Source of the DNA: Anaerolineales bacterium
GTDB lineage: Bacteria > Chloroflexota > Anaerolineae > Anaerolineales > Villigracilaceae
Assembly (NCBI GenBank): GCA_030834895.1
Contig: JAUQXA010000064.1
Span: forward strand, 124,001-188,000
Length of the DNA: 64,000 nt
Direction: 5' to 3'
Below are positions 15,413 through 23,632 of this stretch, one piece after another (position 1 is the first letter of the stretch; every line of letters starts with the position of its first letter). Under the pieces are notes generated by a model that saw nothing but the letters and a program-made list of their open reading frames with translations, had not been told where the DNA came from and did not search any database. The translations under genes and the position numbers were made by a program.

Positions 15413-16420
15413 TTAAACGGGCTTGACCCAGATTTGCGAAGCCTGATCTTTTCTCAGCGCAATCAACGTGCCGCGTACGCGGTAGGCGCGCGGGTCACCG
15501 AAGAAATTTATCAATTCAGGATAGATCAATGTGCCAGGCGTCAGACCCAAATCCAAAAAGCGGCGGCGGGTGAAGCCTTGCACAGCTTCGTCGAGTTCCA
15601 CAATCTCGGCCTTTTGGTCGTGTTCCAAATCCACCAGCGGAACTGCCCGTGCCCGTGCTACTTCGCTTTCTGCCAGCGGGGCCACACTCACGTTTGCGGC
15701 GACGGCCGGCGCGAGACGATATTCATGCTCGCCATCGGTCAGCAAATAGCGCTGCGGATTTTTATCCAAAACGCGGATGACCTGTCCAAGACGGAGTCCA
15801 GCCGCAAGGATTTGTTGATAGGCGAGGGCGGGTTCATCCTCAAGGTGGACAATGCGAATCAAACCCTCGGCCTGATGGGCTGTCAGCGGCATTCCCCTCA
15901 CTTCGGGCAGAATCCCCTCGCGGCTGGGGATGGGGTCGCCGTGCGGGTCGCGGGTGGGGAAGCCCATCGCCGCGTCCATCTCGTCGAGTTCCGCCTCACT
16001 GATGGTGTGTTCGCGGCGATGCGCCTCGGTGTGGACTTTCTCCAGCGGCATTCGAGCTTCGTCCGTCAGGTAGCGTTCCCATAACCGATGCGCGCGGACG
16101 ACTTGCAGTGCCCAGCGTTCGCCTTCCGTAGTCAGACATAACTCCGAGCCGCGTGATTCGATTAATCCCTGCGTTTCCATGTTTTCGATCAGCCGCATTA
16201 CCTGTCCACGCTGGATGTCCAGCGTACCAGCCAGCGACTCGGGCGATGCGTGTCGTCCCTGCTGTTCGCGGTCGAGCAGGTGCTTGAGCGCGTCTTCCAC
16301 CTGTTCGCGCTCCTGTGCGACACGATAGGTTTTGTAAACCGCAAGTAATCCCACTCGGGGAATGAAGACTGCGGCGAGCAATAATGCGATGGTTATGATG
16401 ATCCAGATTGTTGTACTCAT
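15413..16420 (-). CDS. Membrane-anchored DtxR-like protein with FeoA domains
   Basis: 335 residues. Residues 1-28 form a membrane helix, unusual for this family. Then come a winged helix (DIQRGQVMRLIENMETQGLI), a DtxR metal-binding and dimer domain (EAHRREHTISEAELDEMD, FPTRDPHGDPIP, with His where DtxR has Cys102), and FeoA/SH3-like folds, one from about residue 175 and one at the C-terminus (RRRFLDLGLTPGTLIYPE). It could be a membrane-tethered iron regulator or a FeoA-type partner of FeoB that has kept a DtxR body. Operon position, just before ZIP and FeoB, supports the second. The family is known fused to metal ABC permeases, of which the helix may be a relic. Confidence 0.88.
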   Translation of the reverse strand: MSTTIWIIITIALLLAAVFIPRVGLLAVYKTYRVAQEREQVEDALKHLLDREQQGRHASPESLAGTLDIQRGQVMRLIENMETQGLIESRGSELCLTTEGERWALQVVRAHRLWERYLTDEARMPLEKVHTEAHRREHTISEAELDEMDAAMGFPTRDPHGDPIPSREGILPEVRGMPLTAHQAEGLIRIVHLEDEPALAYQQILAAGLRLGQVIRVLDKNPQRYLLTDGEHEYRLAPAVAANVSVAPLAESEVARARAVPLVDLEHDQKAEIVELDEAVQGFTRRRFLDLGLTPGTLIYPELINFFGDPRAYRVRGTLIALRKDQASQIWVKPV

Positions 16421-16432
16421 AAATTCCTCTTT

Positions 16433-17026
16433 CTATGAAATCTTCGGTAGAAATCGTCCTGTACGCTTCATATAATCACGATACTCATCACCGAATTTTT
16501 CGATAAGGTTGGCTTCTTCCTTTGGCGTGCGGATTGCCATGGCAGTAAAAGCCAATGCGCCCAGCAGAATGATGAACCAATTATCTGCCATTAGCCCGAA
16601 GGATACAAATAAGAATGCTCCGACTATGTAAAGCGGATGGCGTACCCAGTGATAAATTCCGCTAGTGACGAGTTTGTGTTCTTTTCGTGTGGCGCTGACG
16701 GGTGTGATGCCGCTGCCAATGCTGCTGAACAGCCAGTACAGTAAACCAATACAAATAATGCCAGCGCCAACTCCCAGCCAGCGAATGATTTCAGACAGGT
16801 TTAGTTTTGACCAATCCATCCATGCGGGGTTGAGAAGGTACATGAATGGGCTAAGCCAGAGCACCAATCCGCCAATGCGAATGATGGCCATCATGAGATT
16901 ACCGTCTGCTTTGCGAGAGAGTCTTTCCCCTGTGCTGCGATCCGCCTTGCTGCGGAAATATCCTGAGATACCCATGCTTGTGATAAGAATCGCGGCAGCT
17001 AGAACTCTAAAAATAGTTTCGTTCAT
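16433..17026 (-). CDS. Isoprenylcysteine carboxyl methyltransferase-like membrane protein
   Basis: 197 residues with about five membrane helices. The C-terminal half shows the ICMT/PEMT core: SGIYHWVRHPLYIVG, then RTPKEEANLIEKFGDEYRDYMKRTGRFLP, where the RHPxY and E-EYxxY elements bind SAM and the substrate head group. Bacterial members methylate small lipophilic substrates or are uncharacterised; protein prenylation is not expected here. It lies inside the metal operon, 12 bases before the DtxR-FeoA gene. No reason for that position is clear. Confidence 0.85.
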   Translation of the reverse strand: MNETIFRVLAAAILITSMGISGYFRSKADRSTGERLSRKADGNLMMAIIRIGGLVLWLSPFMYLLNPAWMDWSKLNLSEIIRWLGVGAGIICIGLLYWLFSSIGSGITPVSATRKEHKLVTSGIYHWVRHPLYIVGAFLFVSFGLMADNWFIILLGALAFTAMAIRTPKEEANLIEKFGDEYRDYMKRTGRFLPKIS

Positions 17027-17068
17027 TTTTATAACCTTTCTACTAACAAATAAAAATTTTCTTTTCGT

Positions 17069-17734
17069 TTATTCCTTGGTTTCCACGAATATTTTTGTGG
17101 TGATATTCAACCCAAGTACGGCTGTTTTGCCCTGTACCTTGACCGTCAGATTGTTATCAAAGGATGAATAATCCGTAACCTCGATTTGAATGCCTGGGGT
17201 GAGTCCCAAGCTGTCGAGATGACGAAGCAGGTTGGTGTCATGGGCGTTGACTCTTAAAATCGTCGCCGCCTGATTGGGACGCAGCGCAGCAAGGGGAGTG
17301 CAGTCATCGGCGGGCATGTTCAAATCTTCGGTGGGGATCAATTCTCCGTGCGGGTCGCGGGCGGGATTTCCCAGCGCGGCGGCGATCCGTTGTTCAAGGT
17401 CTTCCGAGATCACATGCTCCAGCCGTTCCGCCTCTTCATGCACTTCATCCCATGAATAGCCGAGGGTCTGTACCAGCCAGGTTTCGATCAGTCGATGATG
17501 GCGGATGACTTCCAACGCGGCGCGTTTGCCTGCGGTGGTAAGAGTCACACCTTGATGTTTTTGGTATGTCACCAGCGCGGGCTTTTCGGCGGCGAGCTTT
17601 TGAATCATCCCCGTCACCGAAGCGGGCTTGATCTTCAACTCGCGCGCCAGGTCATTGGTGCTGGCAGGGGAACCGTTTTCCGTCAAATCGTAAATGCGCT
17701 TGAGGTAGTCCTGAATGGATGCGGATGATTTCAT
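17069..17734 (-). CDS. DtxR/MntR-family metal-dependent repressor
   Basis: 221 residues, usual DtxR length; ATG 17734 overlaps the upstream stop as TAATG, and longer readings only traverse the neighbour out of frame. N-terminal winged helix (STNDLARELKIKPASVTGMIQKL), metal and dimer domain (RHHRLIETWL, HEEAERLEHVIS, DPHGELIP) and a C-terminal FeoA/SH3 domain. Glu replaces the Cys102 ligand of DtxR, as in MntR-type proteins, so Mn(II) or Fe(II) are both possible. It likely represses its own operon through the box at 18443-18462 when metal is plentiful. Confidence 0.94.
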   Translation of the reverse strand: MKSSASIQDYLKRIYDLTENGSPASTNDLARELKIKPASVTGMIQKLAAEKPALVTYQKHQGVTLTTAGKRAALEVIRHHRLIETWLVQTLGYSWDEVHEEAERLEHVISEDLEQRIAAALGNPARDPHGELIPTEDLNMPADDCTPLAALRPNQAATILRVNAHDTNLLRHLDSLGLTPGIQIEVTDYSSFDNNLTVKVQGKTAVLGLNITTKIFVETKE

Positions 17735-18426
17735 TATCCATTCCAAAGAGTGATGGTTGTGCAGGCAAAGAACGCCATGTAGGCAATGCTGAAACCCGCG
17801 CCTTCCGTCCAATCGCGGATGAAGCGCGGCGGGATGCGCTTGCCCATCAACCAGACGATTACCACTGTCAGCGGTGTGACTCCAGCCATCCAAACAGGGA
17901 AGGCGGTTTTGCCTGACGCGACCAAAACTGAAAACAGGATCGACGCGGCAATGACGAAAATCAACAGCGGCGCGTATGTGATCATCAAAATTTTTTTGTG
18001 CCGTTCGAGCATCCCCGCGATGATTTCCCGTGAGTTCCCGCTGACGTTGTTCAGTGCGCGGACATATTCGCCTAAATAGAAGAATGACCCATGCACGAAT
18101 GCTCCGATAATCGAAGCGGACGCGAACAAGCTGAAAGTTGTGAGTGTTGCCCAGGCATTCATTCCACTCAAACCTTGATACACCTGCCAGAAGCCAAGCA
18201 GAATCAACGGCGTCGCAAAGACACCGATCAGCGCGCCCCACATCATGCGGGCGGGGGAGAGCACAGCCATTTTTTCGGAACCAGAAAGTAATTTTGCAAA
18301 GGGTTTGAGGTTGGGATATTCATCGGGTTTGATCTTGCTGGCGAGAAGCAGTATGTCGCCAACGGAGTAGAGCAGAGCACCGATAAAAGCCAGTATCCCA
18401 AGGACGCGAAGGGAGAGTAGTTCCAT
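17734..18426 (-). CDS. Integral membrane protein, first gene of metal operon
   Basis: 230 residues with about six membrane helices and no recognised domain. Translationally coupled to the DtxR gene (TAATG). Conserved-looking polar spots lie in and near helices (YSVGDILLLASK, GSFFYLGEYVRA, HGSF). Being promoter-proximal in a DtxR-controlled operon suggests a role in metal handling, but nothing in the sequence proves transport. A ribosome site (AAAGGAAGA) lies before ATG 18426. Confidence 0.8.
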   Translation of the reverse strand: MELLSLRVLGILAFIGALLYSVGDILLLASKIKPDEYPNLKPFAKLLSGSEKMAVLSPARMMWGALIGVFATPLILLGFWQVYQGLSGMNAWATLTTFSLFASASIIGAFVHGSFFYLGEYVRALNNVSGNSREIIAGMLERHKKILMITYAPLLIFVIAASILFSVLVASGKTAFPVWMAGVTPLTVVIVWLMGKRIPPRFIRDWTEGAGFSIAYMAFFACTTITLWNG

Positions 18427-18442
18427 GAAAGTCTTCCTTTAG

Positions 18443-18462
18443 AATTTAGTCTTACCTAAATT
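18443..18462 (-). promoter_or_regulatory. DtxR/MntR-like operator
   Basis: Minus strand AATTTAGGTAAGACTAAATT: perfect 7-base arms around a 6-base centre, close to the TTAGGTTAGCCTAA-type DtxR consensus. It starts directly after the -10 of the operon promoter. Confidence 0.8.
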
Positions 18463-18491
18463 ATTTTATTACTACTCCTAAAAAATGTCAA
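18463..18491 (-). promoter_or_regulatory. Sigma-70 promoter of the metal operon
   Basis: TTGACA (18491-18486), a 17-base spacer and TAAAAT (18468-18463) on the minus strand, near consensus. The DtxR box covers the expected transcription start. Confidence 0.85.
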
Positions 18492-18502
18492 GAAACTGGG
18501 GC

Positions 18503-18531
18503 TTGACATTGGTTTTGGAACTCTGTAAAAT
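18503..18531 (+). promoter_or_regulatory. Sigma-70 promoter of the amino-sugar operon
   Basis: TTGACA (18503-18508), a 17-base spacer and TAAAAT (18526-18531), only 12 bases from the divergent metal-operon promoter. Confidence 0.85.
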
Positions 18532-18532
18532 A

Positions 18533-18563
18533 ATCTTTGTTAGTACATTGAATTTACAAAGAT
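18533..18563 (+). promoter_or_regulatory. Candidate ROK repressor operator
   Basis: Inverted repeat ATCTTTGT (18533-18540) and ACAAAGAT (18556-18563) directly after the -10 of the ROK gene promoter, well placed for autorepression. Confidence 0.55.
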
Positions 18564-18591
18564 GTGCGTGTAAGTGAAGGTCTGATCTCTC

Positions 18592-19740
18592 ATGAAAAAA
18601 GCCACTCATCAGCAAACAAAACAGCACAACCGCGATCTTGTACTGCGAACCATTTTTGCAAGCGAGTCCATCAGCCGCGCTGAAGTGGCGCGAGTGACTC
18701 ACCTGACGCGCACGACGGTTTCGGATGTGGTCAACGGTTTGCTTGCCGAAGGGCTGGTTAAGGAGATTGGCAGGGGCGAGTCGATTGGCGGCAAATCGCC
18801 GATTTTGCTCAGTATTGTCGCCGACTCGCGCTATTTGATTGGTTTGAATCTCGCGCAGGATAAATTTACTGGCGCGATTGTGAATTTGCGGGGGGAAATC
18901 AAGGAGATGGTGGAGTCGCCTGTCCACGACGACAACGGCGAGAACGCGCTCAACCTCGTTTACCGGATGATCGATCAGTTGATGAAGAAAAAGATCAAGC
19001 CGATTGTGGGGATTGGAGTCGGAACTCCAGGCTTGGTCAACACTCGCGAAGGGGTGGTGGTCAACGCGGTCAATCTGGAATGGCAGGATTTGCCCCTCAG
19101 CCAGTTGCTCGAAAAGAAATACAAAGTCCCTGTGCGAGTCTTGAACGACAGTCAGGCGGCGGCAATTGGCGAGTTCGTCTACGGCGGCGGACATGCCCCC
19201 GATGAGAATATGGTTGTGGTCAACGTCATTCACGGTATTGGCGCGGGTATTCTGGTCAACGGGCGGCTCTTCCAGGGCGACGGCGGGGGCGCAGGCGAAA
19301 TCGGTCACGTGGTGGTTCAGGAGAACGGCGAACTCTGCCGCTGTGGTAAGCGCGGATGTTTGGAGACCGTCGCCAGTGCGCGGGCGGTTGTGAAGCAGAT
19401 GAAAATGAATTCACTCAGTGAAGCGGTTTCATCCTTCAACGCAGGCAATTCCGCCGCAAATGTCGTCATCGAAAATGCAGGACGTTACCTTGGCGTATCG
19501 CTTGCCAATTTAATCGCCACACTCAACATCCAAAAAATCGTCTTGACGGGTGACATGACCCGCTTCGGCGAAAAATGGCTGAATGCTGTCAGCAAATCCA
19601 TGCAGGCTGGCGTATTCAGCCGCATGACCGAAAGTACCAGGCTCGAAATCGGCAAACTTGATTATCGCGCCTGCATTCTTGGCGCTTCCGCGTTTTTATT
19701 GCTCGATGATTATTCCCTTTTGTTCAATGAGGAAAATTGA
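18592..19740 (+). CDS. ROK-family transcriptional repressor (NagC/XylR type)
   Basis: 382 residues. An N-terminal winged helix (SRAEVARVTHLTRTTVSDVVNGLLAEGLV) precedes a ROK actin-like fold with GIGVGTPGLV, NDSQAAAIGE, GIGAGILVNGRLFQGDGGGAGEIGH and the zinc-binding CRCGKRGCLE signature. Such repressors bind a sugar or sugar phosphate and release DNA. As first gene of the amino-sugar operon, behind a consensus promoter and a palindrome, it is likely the local regulator, responding to GlcNAc, glucosamine or a phosphate of these. Confidence 0.93.
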   Translation: MKKATHQQTKQHNRDLVLRTIFASESISRAEVARVTHLTRTTVSDVVNGLLAEGLVKEIGRGESIGGKSPILLSIVADSRYLIGLNLAQDKFTGAIVNLRGEIKEMVESPVHDDNGENALNLVYRMIDQLMKKKIKPIVGIGVGTPGLVNTREGVVVNAVNLEWQDLPLSQLLEKKYKVPVRVLNDSQAAAIGEFVYGGGHAPDENMVVVNVIHGIGAGILVNGRLFQGDGGGAGEIGHVVVQENGELCRCGKRGCLETVASARAVVKQMKMNSLSEAVSSFNAGNSAANVVIENAGRYLGVSLANLIATLNIQKIVLTGDMTRFGEKWLNAVSKSMQAGVFSRMTESTRLEIGKLDYRACILGASAFLLLDDYSLLFNEEN

Positions 19741-21125
19741 TGTCTTTGCAGTTGATTGCCCCCCAAGTCGTCCCGCCGTTGGATGAAGGATTTCGTCCAG
19801 CCGTGTTGGCGAATCGAAATTTTCAGCGTGAGGTTGATTCTGCTGGCGTGAAGCTTGTCCTCGGCTTGGAGCGTGGTGCGGATGGCGTCTCCCGCTTCGA
19901 GACCAAAGTCCTGCCCGAAGGTCATCCCAACTTCGAGGCGAATTACCAGTTCATCGAGCGGATTGTCAAATTCCTGCTCTGGCAGCGCGGCGGACACACC
20001 CTCTACGTGGGCGGCTCCCCGAAAATCGCCGAACATCTGAAAGGCGTTTACTCTGCCAACGGCGCGCGGCATTTCGATTACAAGTTTATGGGGGAGCAGG
20101 TCTATGAGAAAGAATTTTCGGTCATCGCTTGCAGCGTGGATGAAGTCCCTGCGGCGTGTGAGACGGGCAAACTGTTGGGGCGCAATCTGAACGGCAACCG
20201 CATTGGCTTTGACCTCGGCGCGTCTGACCGCAAGGTAAGCGCGGTGGTGGATGGAAAGCCCATCTACAGCGAGGAAGTGATTTGGGAGCCAATCAAAAAC
20301 GCCAACCCCGAATATCACTATCGTGAAGTGATGACTGCGCTAAAAACCGCCGCCAGTAAAATGCCTCGCATAGACGCTGTCGGCGGAAGTTCGGCTGGTA
20401 TTTACATCGACAATCGCCCGATGGTGGCTTCGCTCTTTCGCGGAATCCCGCAGGAGAAGTTTGGCGAAATCAAAAATATGTTCCTGAGAATACGTGATGA
20501 ATTGGGTATACCGCTGGAAGTCATCAACGACGGTGATGTGACAGCGTTGGCTGGTTCCATGTCCATTGAAGACAATGCCGTGTTGGGCATTGCGCTTGGT
20601 TCGAGCGAAGCGGCGGGCTATGTCAACAACGAAGGGCACATTATGGGCTGGCTCAACGAACTGGCTTTTGCTCCAATTGATTACAGCCCGAACGCTCCAG
20701 CCGATGAATGGTCGGGCGACCACGGCGTCGGCTCGATGTATTTTTCTCAGCAATGTGTTTTCAGGCTGGCGCCGAAAGCGGGAATTGAAATCCCGTCCGC
20801 TGTGACTGACGCCGAGAAGTTGAAGTTCGTGCAGGAAAAATTGGAAGCAGGTCACGAGGGCACGGTGAAGATTTGGCAAAGCATGGGAGTCTATCTTGGC
20901 TACGGCATTGCCCACTACGCCGATTTCTACGACATCAAGCACGTTTTGATCTTGGGACGCTGCACCTCTGGATGCGGTGGCGACCTGTTGATGGAAGGCG
21001 CGAGGAAGGTATTTGAAACCGAGTTCCCCGAATTGTTGCAGAAGATCGAATTGCACTTGCCTGATGAAAAAGTGCGCCGCGTGGGTCAATCCGTTGCAGC
21101 GGCGAGTTTGCCAGTGATTGGATAA
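19740..21125 (+). CDS. Divergent ROK-like sugar kinase with N-terminal extension
   Basis: 461 residues from ATG 19740, overlapping the upstream stop (TGATG) after GAGGAAAA. The C-terminal two-thirds looks like a ROK/actin-fold kinase: NRIGFDLGASDRKVSAVV (phosphate 1), INDGDVTALAG with the probable catalytic Asp, and GIALGSSEAAGYV (phosphate 2). The CxCGxxGCxE zinc motif is missing. About 150 N-terminal residues match nothing I recognise. The place between regulator, deacetylase and transporter suggests glucosamine or hexosamine phosphorylation; this is inference. Confidence 0.75.
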   Translation: MSLQLIAPQVVPPLDEGFRPAVLANRNFQREVDSAGVKLVLGLERGADGVSRFETKVLPEGHPNFEANYQFIERIVKFLLWQRGGHTLYVGGSPKIAEHLKGVYSANGARHFDYKFMGEQVYEKEFSVIACSVDEVPAACETGKLLGRNLNGNRIGFDLGASDRKVSAVVDGKPIYSEEVIWEPIKNANPEYHYREVMTALKTAASKMPRIDAVGGSSAGIYIDNRPMVASLFRGIPQEKFGEIKNMFLRIRDELGIPLEVINDGDVTALAGSMSIEDNAVLGIALGSSEAAGYVNNEGHIMGWLNELAFAPIDYSPNAPADEWSGDHGVGSMYFSQQCVFRLAPKAGIEIPSAVTDAEKLKFVQEKLEAGHEGTVKIWQSMGVYLGYGIAHYADFYDIKHVLILGRCTSGCGGDLLMEGARKVFETEFPELLQKIELHLPDEKVRRVGQSVAAASLPVIG

Positions 21126-21126
21126 T

Positions 21127-21209
21127 GTCATTGCGAGGGCGCTAGCCTGAAGCAACCTCATGGCATGCTGAGATTGCTTCGTCGGGAATAGCACCCTCCT
21201 CGCAATGAC
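21127..21209. repeat. Dispersed palindromic repeat, GTCATTGCGAGG family
   Basis: Ends GTCATTGCGAGG and CCTCGCAATGAC enclose an imperfect palindrome with GAAGCAA/TTGCTTC. It fills the gap between the kinase and deacetylase genes. Another copy starts at 63964 and runs off the window. Confidence 0.8.
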
Positions 21210-21223
21210 GAGAAGAAGGAAAT

Positions 21224-22072
21224 ATGAAATTTCATCTCGATACAGCCGAAGTGTATATCCCCGATAATTTGCCTGTGGAGCAGGCGCTGGCTCGGACAAC
21301 GCACCTGTGTTTTTCCGCCCATCAGGATGACATCGAAATCATGGCGGCACAGCCGATTCTGGAATGTTTTCAGCAAGCGGATAAATGGTTTACGGGTGTC
21401 GTCGTCACTGACGGGCGCGGTTCTCCGCGCAATGGTCTTTACGAAAAATACAGCGATGACGAGATGCGCCTTGTCCGCTTCAAGGAACAGCGCAAGGCGG
21501 CAATCGTCGGTGAGTTCGCGGCACAGGTAATGTTGGACTTCCCCAGCAAGGTCATCAAAGACGCGGCGCGAAGCGAACCTGTGGAGGATATCCTTGTCAT
21601 TTTGCGAGCGACCAAGCCCAAGTTCGTTTACACCCACAACCTTGCGGACAAGCACGACACGCATGTGGGAGTCGCTCTTAGGGTGATCGAAGCCGTCCGC
21701 AGACTGAATCAGGCTGAACGTCCAGAGAGGGTCTTTGGCTGTGAAGTTTGGCGCGCGCTGGATTGGATGGTCGACTCCGATAAGGTCATGATGGACTTGT
21801 CCGATCATGAAAATTTGCAATTTGCTTTACTGGGCATGTTTGATTCGCAAATCGCAGGCGGCAAACGCTACGACTTGGCTTCGATGGGACGCCGCCGCGC
21901 AAACGCCACCTATTTTGAATCGCATGGGGTGGACAACACAACGGGTTTGTCCTATGCGATGGATATGACCCCCTTAATGAACGACGCGAGCCTCACGCCC
22001 GCTGAGTTTGTTCAGGGACTCGTTCAGCGTTTTGCGCTGGACGTAAAAGAGCGAGTTGGCAGGATGAGTTGA
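21224..22072 (+). CDS. PIG-L/LmbE-family N-acetylglucosaminyl deacetylase
   Basis: 282 residues. The metal and catalytic motif reads AHQDDIE (33-38; usually AHPDDxE), and the second motif HNLADKHDTHVGV carries the downstream His ligands. The family (carbohydrate esterase 14) removes acetyl from GlcNAc, chitobiose or GlcNAc lipids and conjugates using zinc. With a hexosaminidase, a kinase and a SIS isomerase in the same operon, the likely substrate is GlcNAc or a short chito-oligomer, giving glucosamine. GAAGAAGGA precedes the ATG. No signal peptide, so it acts in the cytoplasm. Confidence 0.88.
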   Translation: MKFHLDTAEVYIPDNLPVEQALARTTHLCFSAHQDDIEIMAAQPILECFQQADKWFTGVVVTDGRGSPRNGLYEKYSDDEMRLVRFKEQRKAAIVGEFAAQVMLDFPSKVIKDAARSEPVEDILVILRATKPKFVYTHNLADKHDTHVGVALRVIEAVRRLNQAERPERVFGCEVWRALDWMVDSDKVMMDLSDHENLQFALLGMFDSQIAGGKRYDLASMGRRRANATYFESHGVDNTTGLSYAMDMTPLMNDASLTPAEFVQGLVQRFALDVKERVGRMS

Positions 22073-22181
22073 AAATCCTAATACTTGAATCTCAGCTCGA
22101 AAGGAGTGATGGCAGGAACAAAAAATCGAAATGAAAGTCCATTGGCGTAATTTGTTTTCCAAAAACTAAAAGGAGAAGAAA

Positions 22182-23561
22182 ATGAATAAGAAACTGTTTG
22201 GTTTGTTGTCCGTTTTGGTGCTGGTCAGTCTGATGCTGACTGCTTGTGGTTCCCCCGCCCCCGCTGTGACCGAGGCTCCCGCCGCTGAAGTTCCCGCTGC
22301 GACAGAGGCTCCCGCGGCAACGGAAGCCTCTGCGAACGAAGCGGTAACCTTGAAGGTTTACCTGCTTGATTATACTCCGGACACCATCGCATGGCTCAAG
22401 AGCGAAATCAACCCCGCTTTCGAAGCCGCCCATCCCGGCGTGACCGTTGAGATTACCGAAGGTACCTGGTCTGGTTGGGATACCACCTTCAGCGGTTTCT
22501 TTGCCGCTGGCGAAGGCCCGGATATCATCAACCTCGGCTCTGAGATGAATACCCTCTACGGCGAAAGTCTTGCCGATATGGATTCCTATCTCGGCGAAGG
22601 CGCCTGGGATGAGATCAAGAACTTTGGACCTGCACTTGAGAATGCCAAATACGAAGGCAAACTGCGCGGCTTGCCGATCTTTACCGCGCCCCGTTACGTG
22701 TTCTGCCGCACCGATTTGATGGAAGCAGCTGGCTGGACCAAGGGTACACCCCAGAGCTTTGCCGATTGGACTGCGTTTGCCAAGCAAGCCTCCAAGATCG
22801 ATTCCGCAACCAACTCCCTGACCCAGCAAGCCCTCGTCCCCGTTGACGCCGCCTCCATGGCGGACTGGCAATGGTGGCTGCTTGTTTACTACTCGATTGG
22901 TGGTCAACTCTACAAGGAAGACGGCACACCCAATTTCGACTCCCCTGAGGCGTTGGCTGCGACCCAGTTCCTGCTTGACATGCGCCAGGCGACCTACGGC
23001 GAAGCCGTCAATGCGGTTGGCGCCCTCCCCACCGGACAAGGTTCCGTGATTGATGTTGACGATGCCACCGGCAAGGATAACGGCGCTGTTTGTCTCGCAC
23101 ACTCTGGTTGGGCCGCCCCCGCGTTTGACCGCCCGGTCTGGGAAAAGGTCTCCATCGATCCCTTCTACGGCGATCCCAACAACTTCCCCAACAGCAAGCC
23201 CGTCGTGCTTGCCTTCAATGACTGGCTCGCCGTTGCCGATTACAGCCCCAACAAGGAACTTGCCGCTGAATGGCTCAAGATGGCCTTCACCAAAGAAGCC
23301 AACAACAAATGGAACGAGACCATGGGCTTGATCCCCGCCCGCAATGACTCGCAATACGGTTATGTGGTCGAGTCTGAACAGTTGAAGCGCGAAGCTGAGC
23401 TCGCTTCACAATATGGCGTCGGGTTTGCCGGCATCAAGGAATCCGCCAAGCTCTCCACCATCATGCAGGATGCCCTCGGCAAACTCATCACCGAAGAACT
23501 CACTCCCGAAGAAGTGGTTTTCAAGATTCAGGAAGAATACGTCGCTGCTCTCGGCGAATAA
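22182..23561 (+). CDS. Sugar ABC transporter substrate-binding lipoprotein
   Basis: 459 residues. Lipoprotein signal with LTAC (lipidated Cys22), an Ala/Pro/Glu-rich linker to about residue 60, then a type I (MalE-like, SBP_bac_1) binding protein. The fold shows the usual WSGWDTTFSGFFAAGEGPDIINL entry strand and aromatic-rich pocket segments. It delivers a sugar to the two permeases that follow. Context suggests chito-oligosaccharide or GlcNAc-containing glycans. AAAGGAGAAG precedes the ATG. Confidence 0.93.
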   Translation: MNKKLFGLLSVLVLVSLMLTACGSPAPAVTEAPAAEVPAATEAPAATEASANEAVTLKVYLLDYTPDTIAWLKSEINPAFEAAHPGVTVEITEGTWSGWDTTFSGFFAAGEGPDIINLGSEMNTLYGESLADMDSYLGEGAWDEIKNFGPALENAKYEGKLRGLPIFTAPRYVFCRTDLMEAAGWTKGTPQSFADWTAFAKQASKIDSATNSLTQQALVPVDAASMADWQWWLLVYYSIGGQLYKEDGTPNFDSPEALAATQFLLDMRQATYGEAVNAVGALPTGQGSVIDVDDATGKDNGAVCLAHSGWAAPAFDRPVWEKVSIDPFYGDPNNFPNSKPVVLAFNDWLAVADYSPNKELAAEWLKMAFTKEANNKWNETMGLIPARNDSQYGYVVESEQLKREAELASQYGVGFAGIKESAKLSTIMQDALGKLITEELTPEEVVFKIQEEYVAALGE

Positions 23562-23632
23562 AGTTTCCATAAGAAGGTTGAGCGGAGAACTCCCCGCTCA
23601 ACCTTCTCCTGAATGAATTGGAGGAAGGTATC

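Noticed and set aside
17735..18241. N-terminal extension of the DtxR frame to 390 residues
   Set aside because: The added part overlaps the membrane-protein gene out of frame; ATG 17734 gives standard DtxR length and a TAATG coupling.
22092..23354. 420-codon frame opposite the sugar-binding protein
   Set aside because: Shadow of the real lipoprotein gene, which has signal peptide, ribosome site and family motifs.
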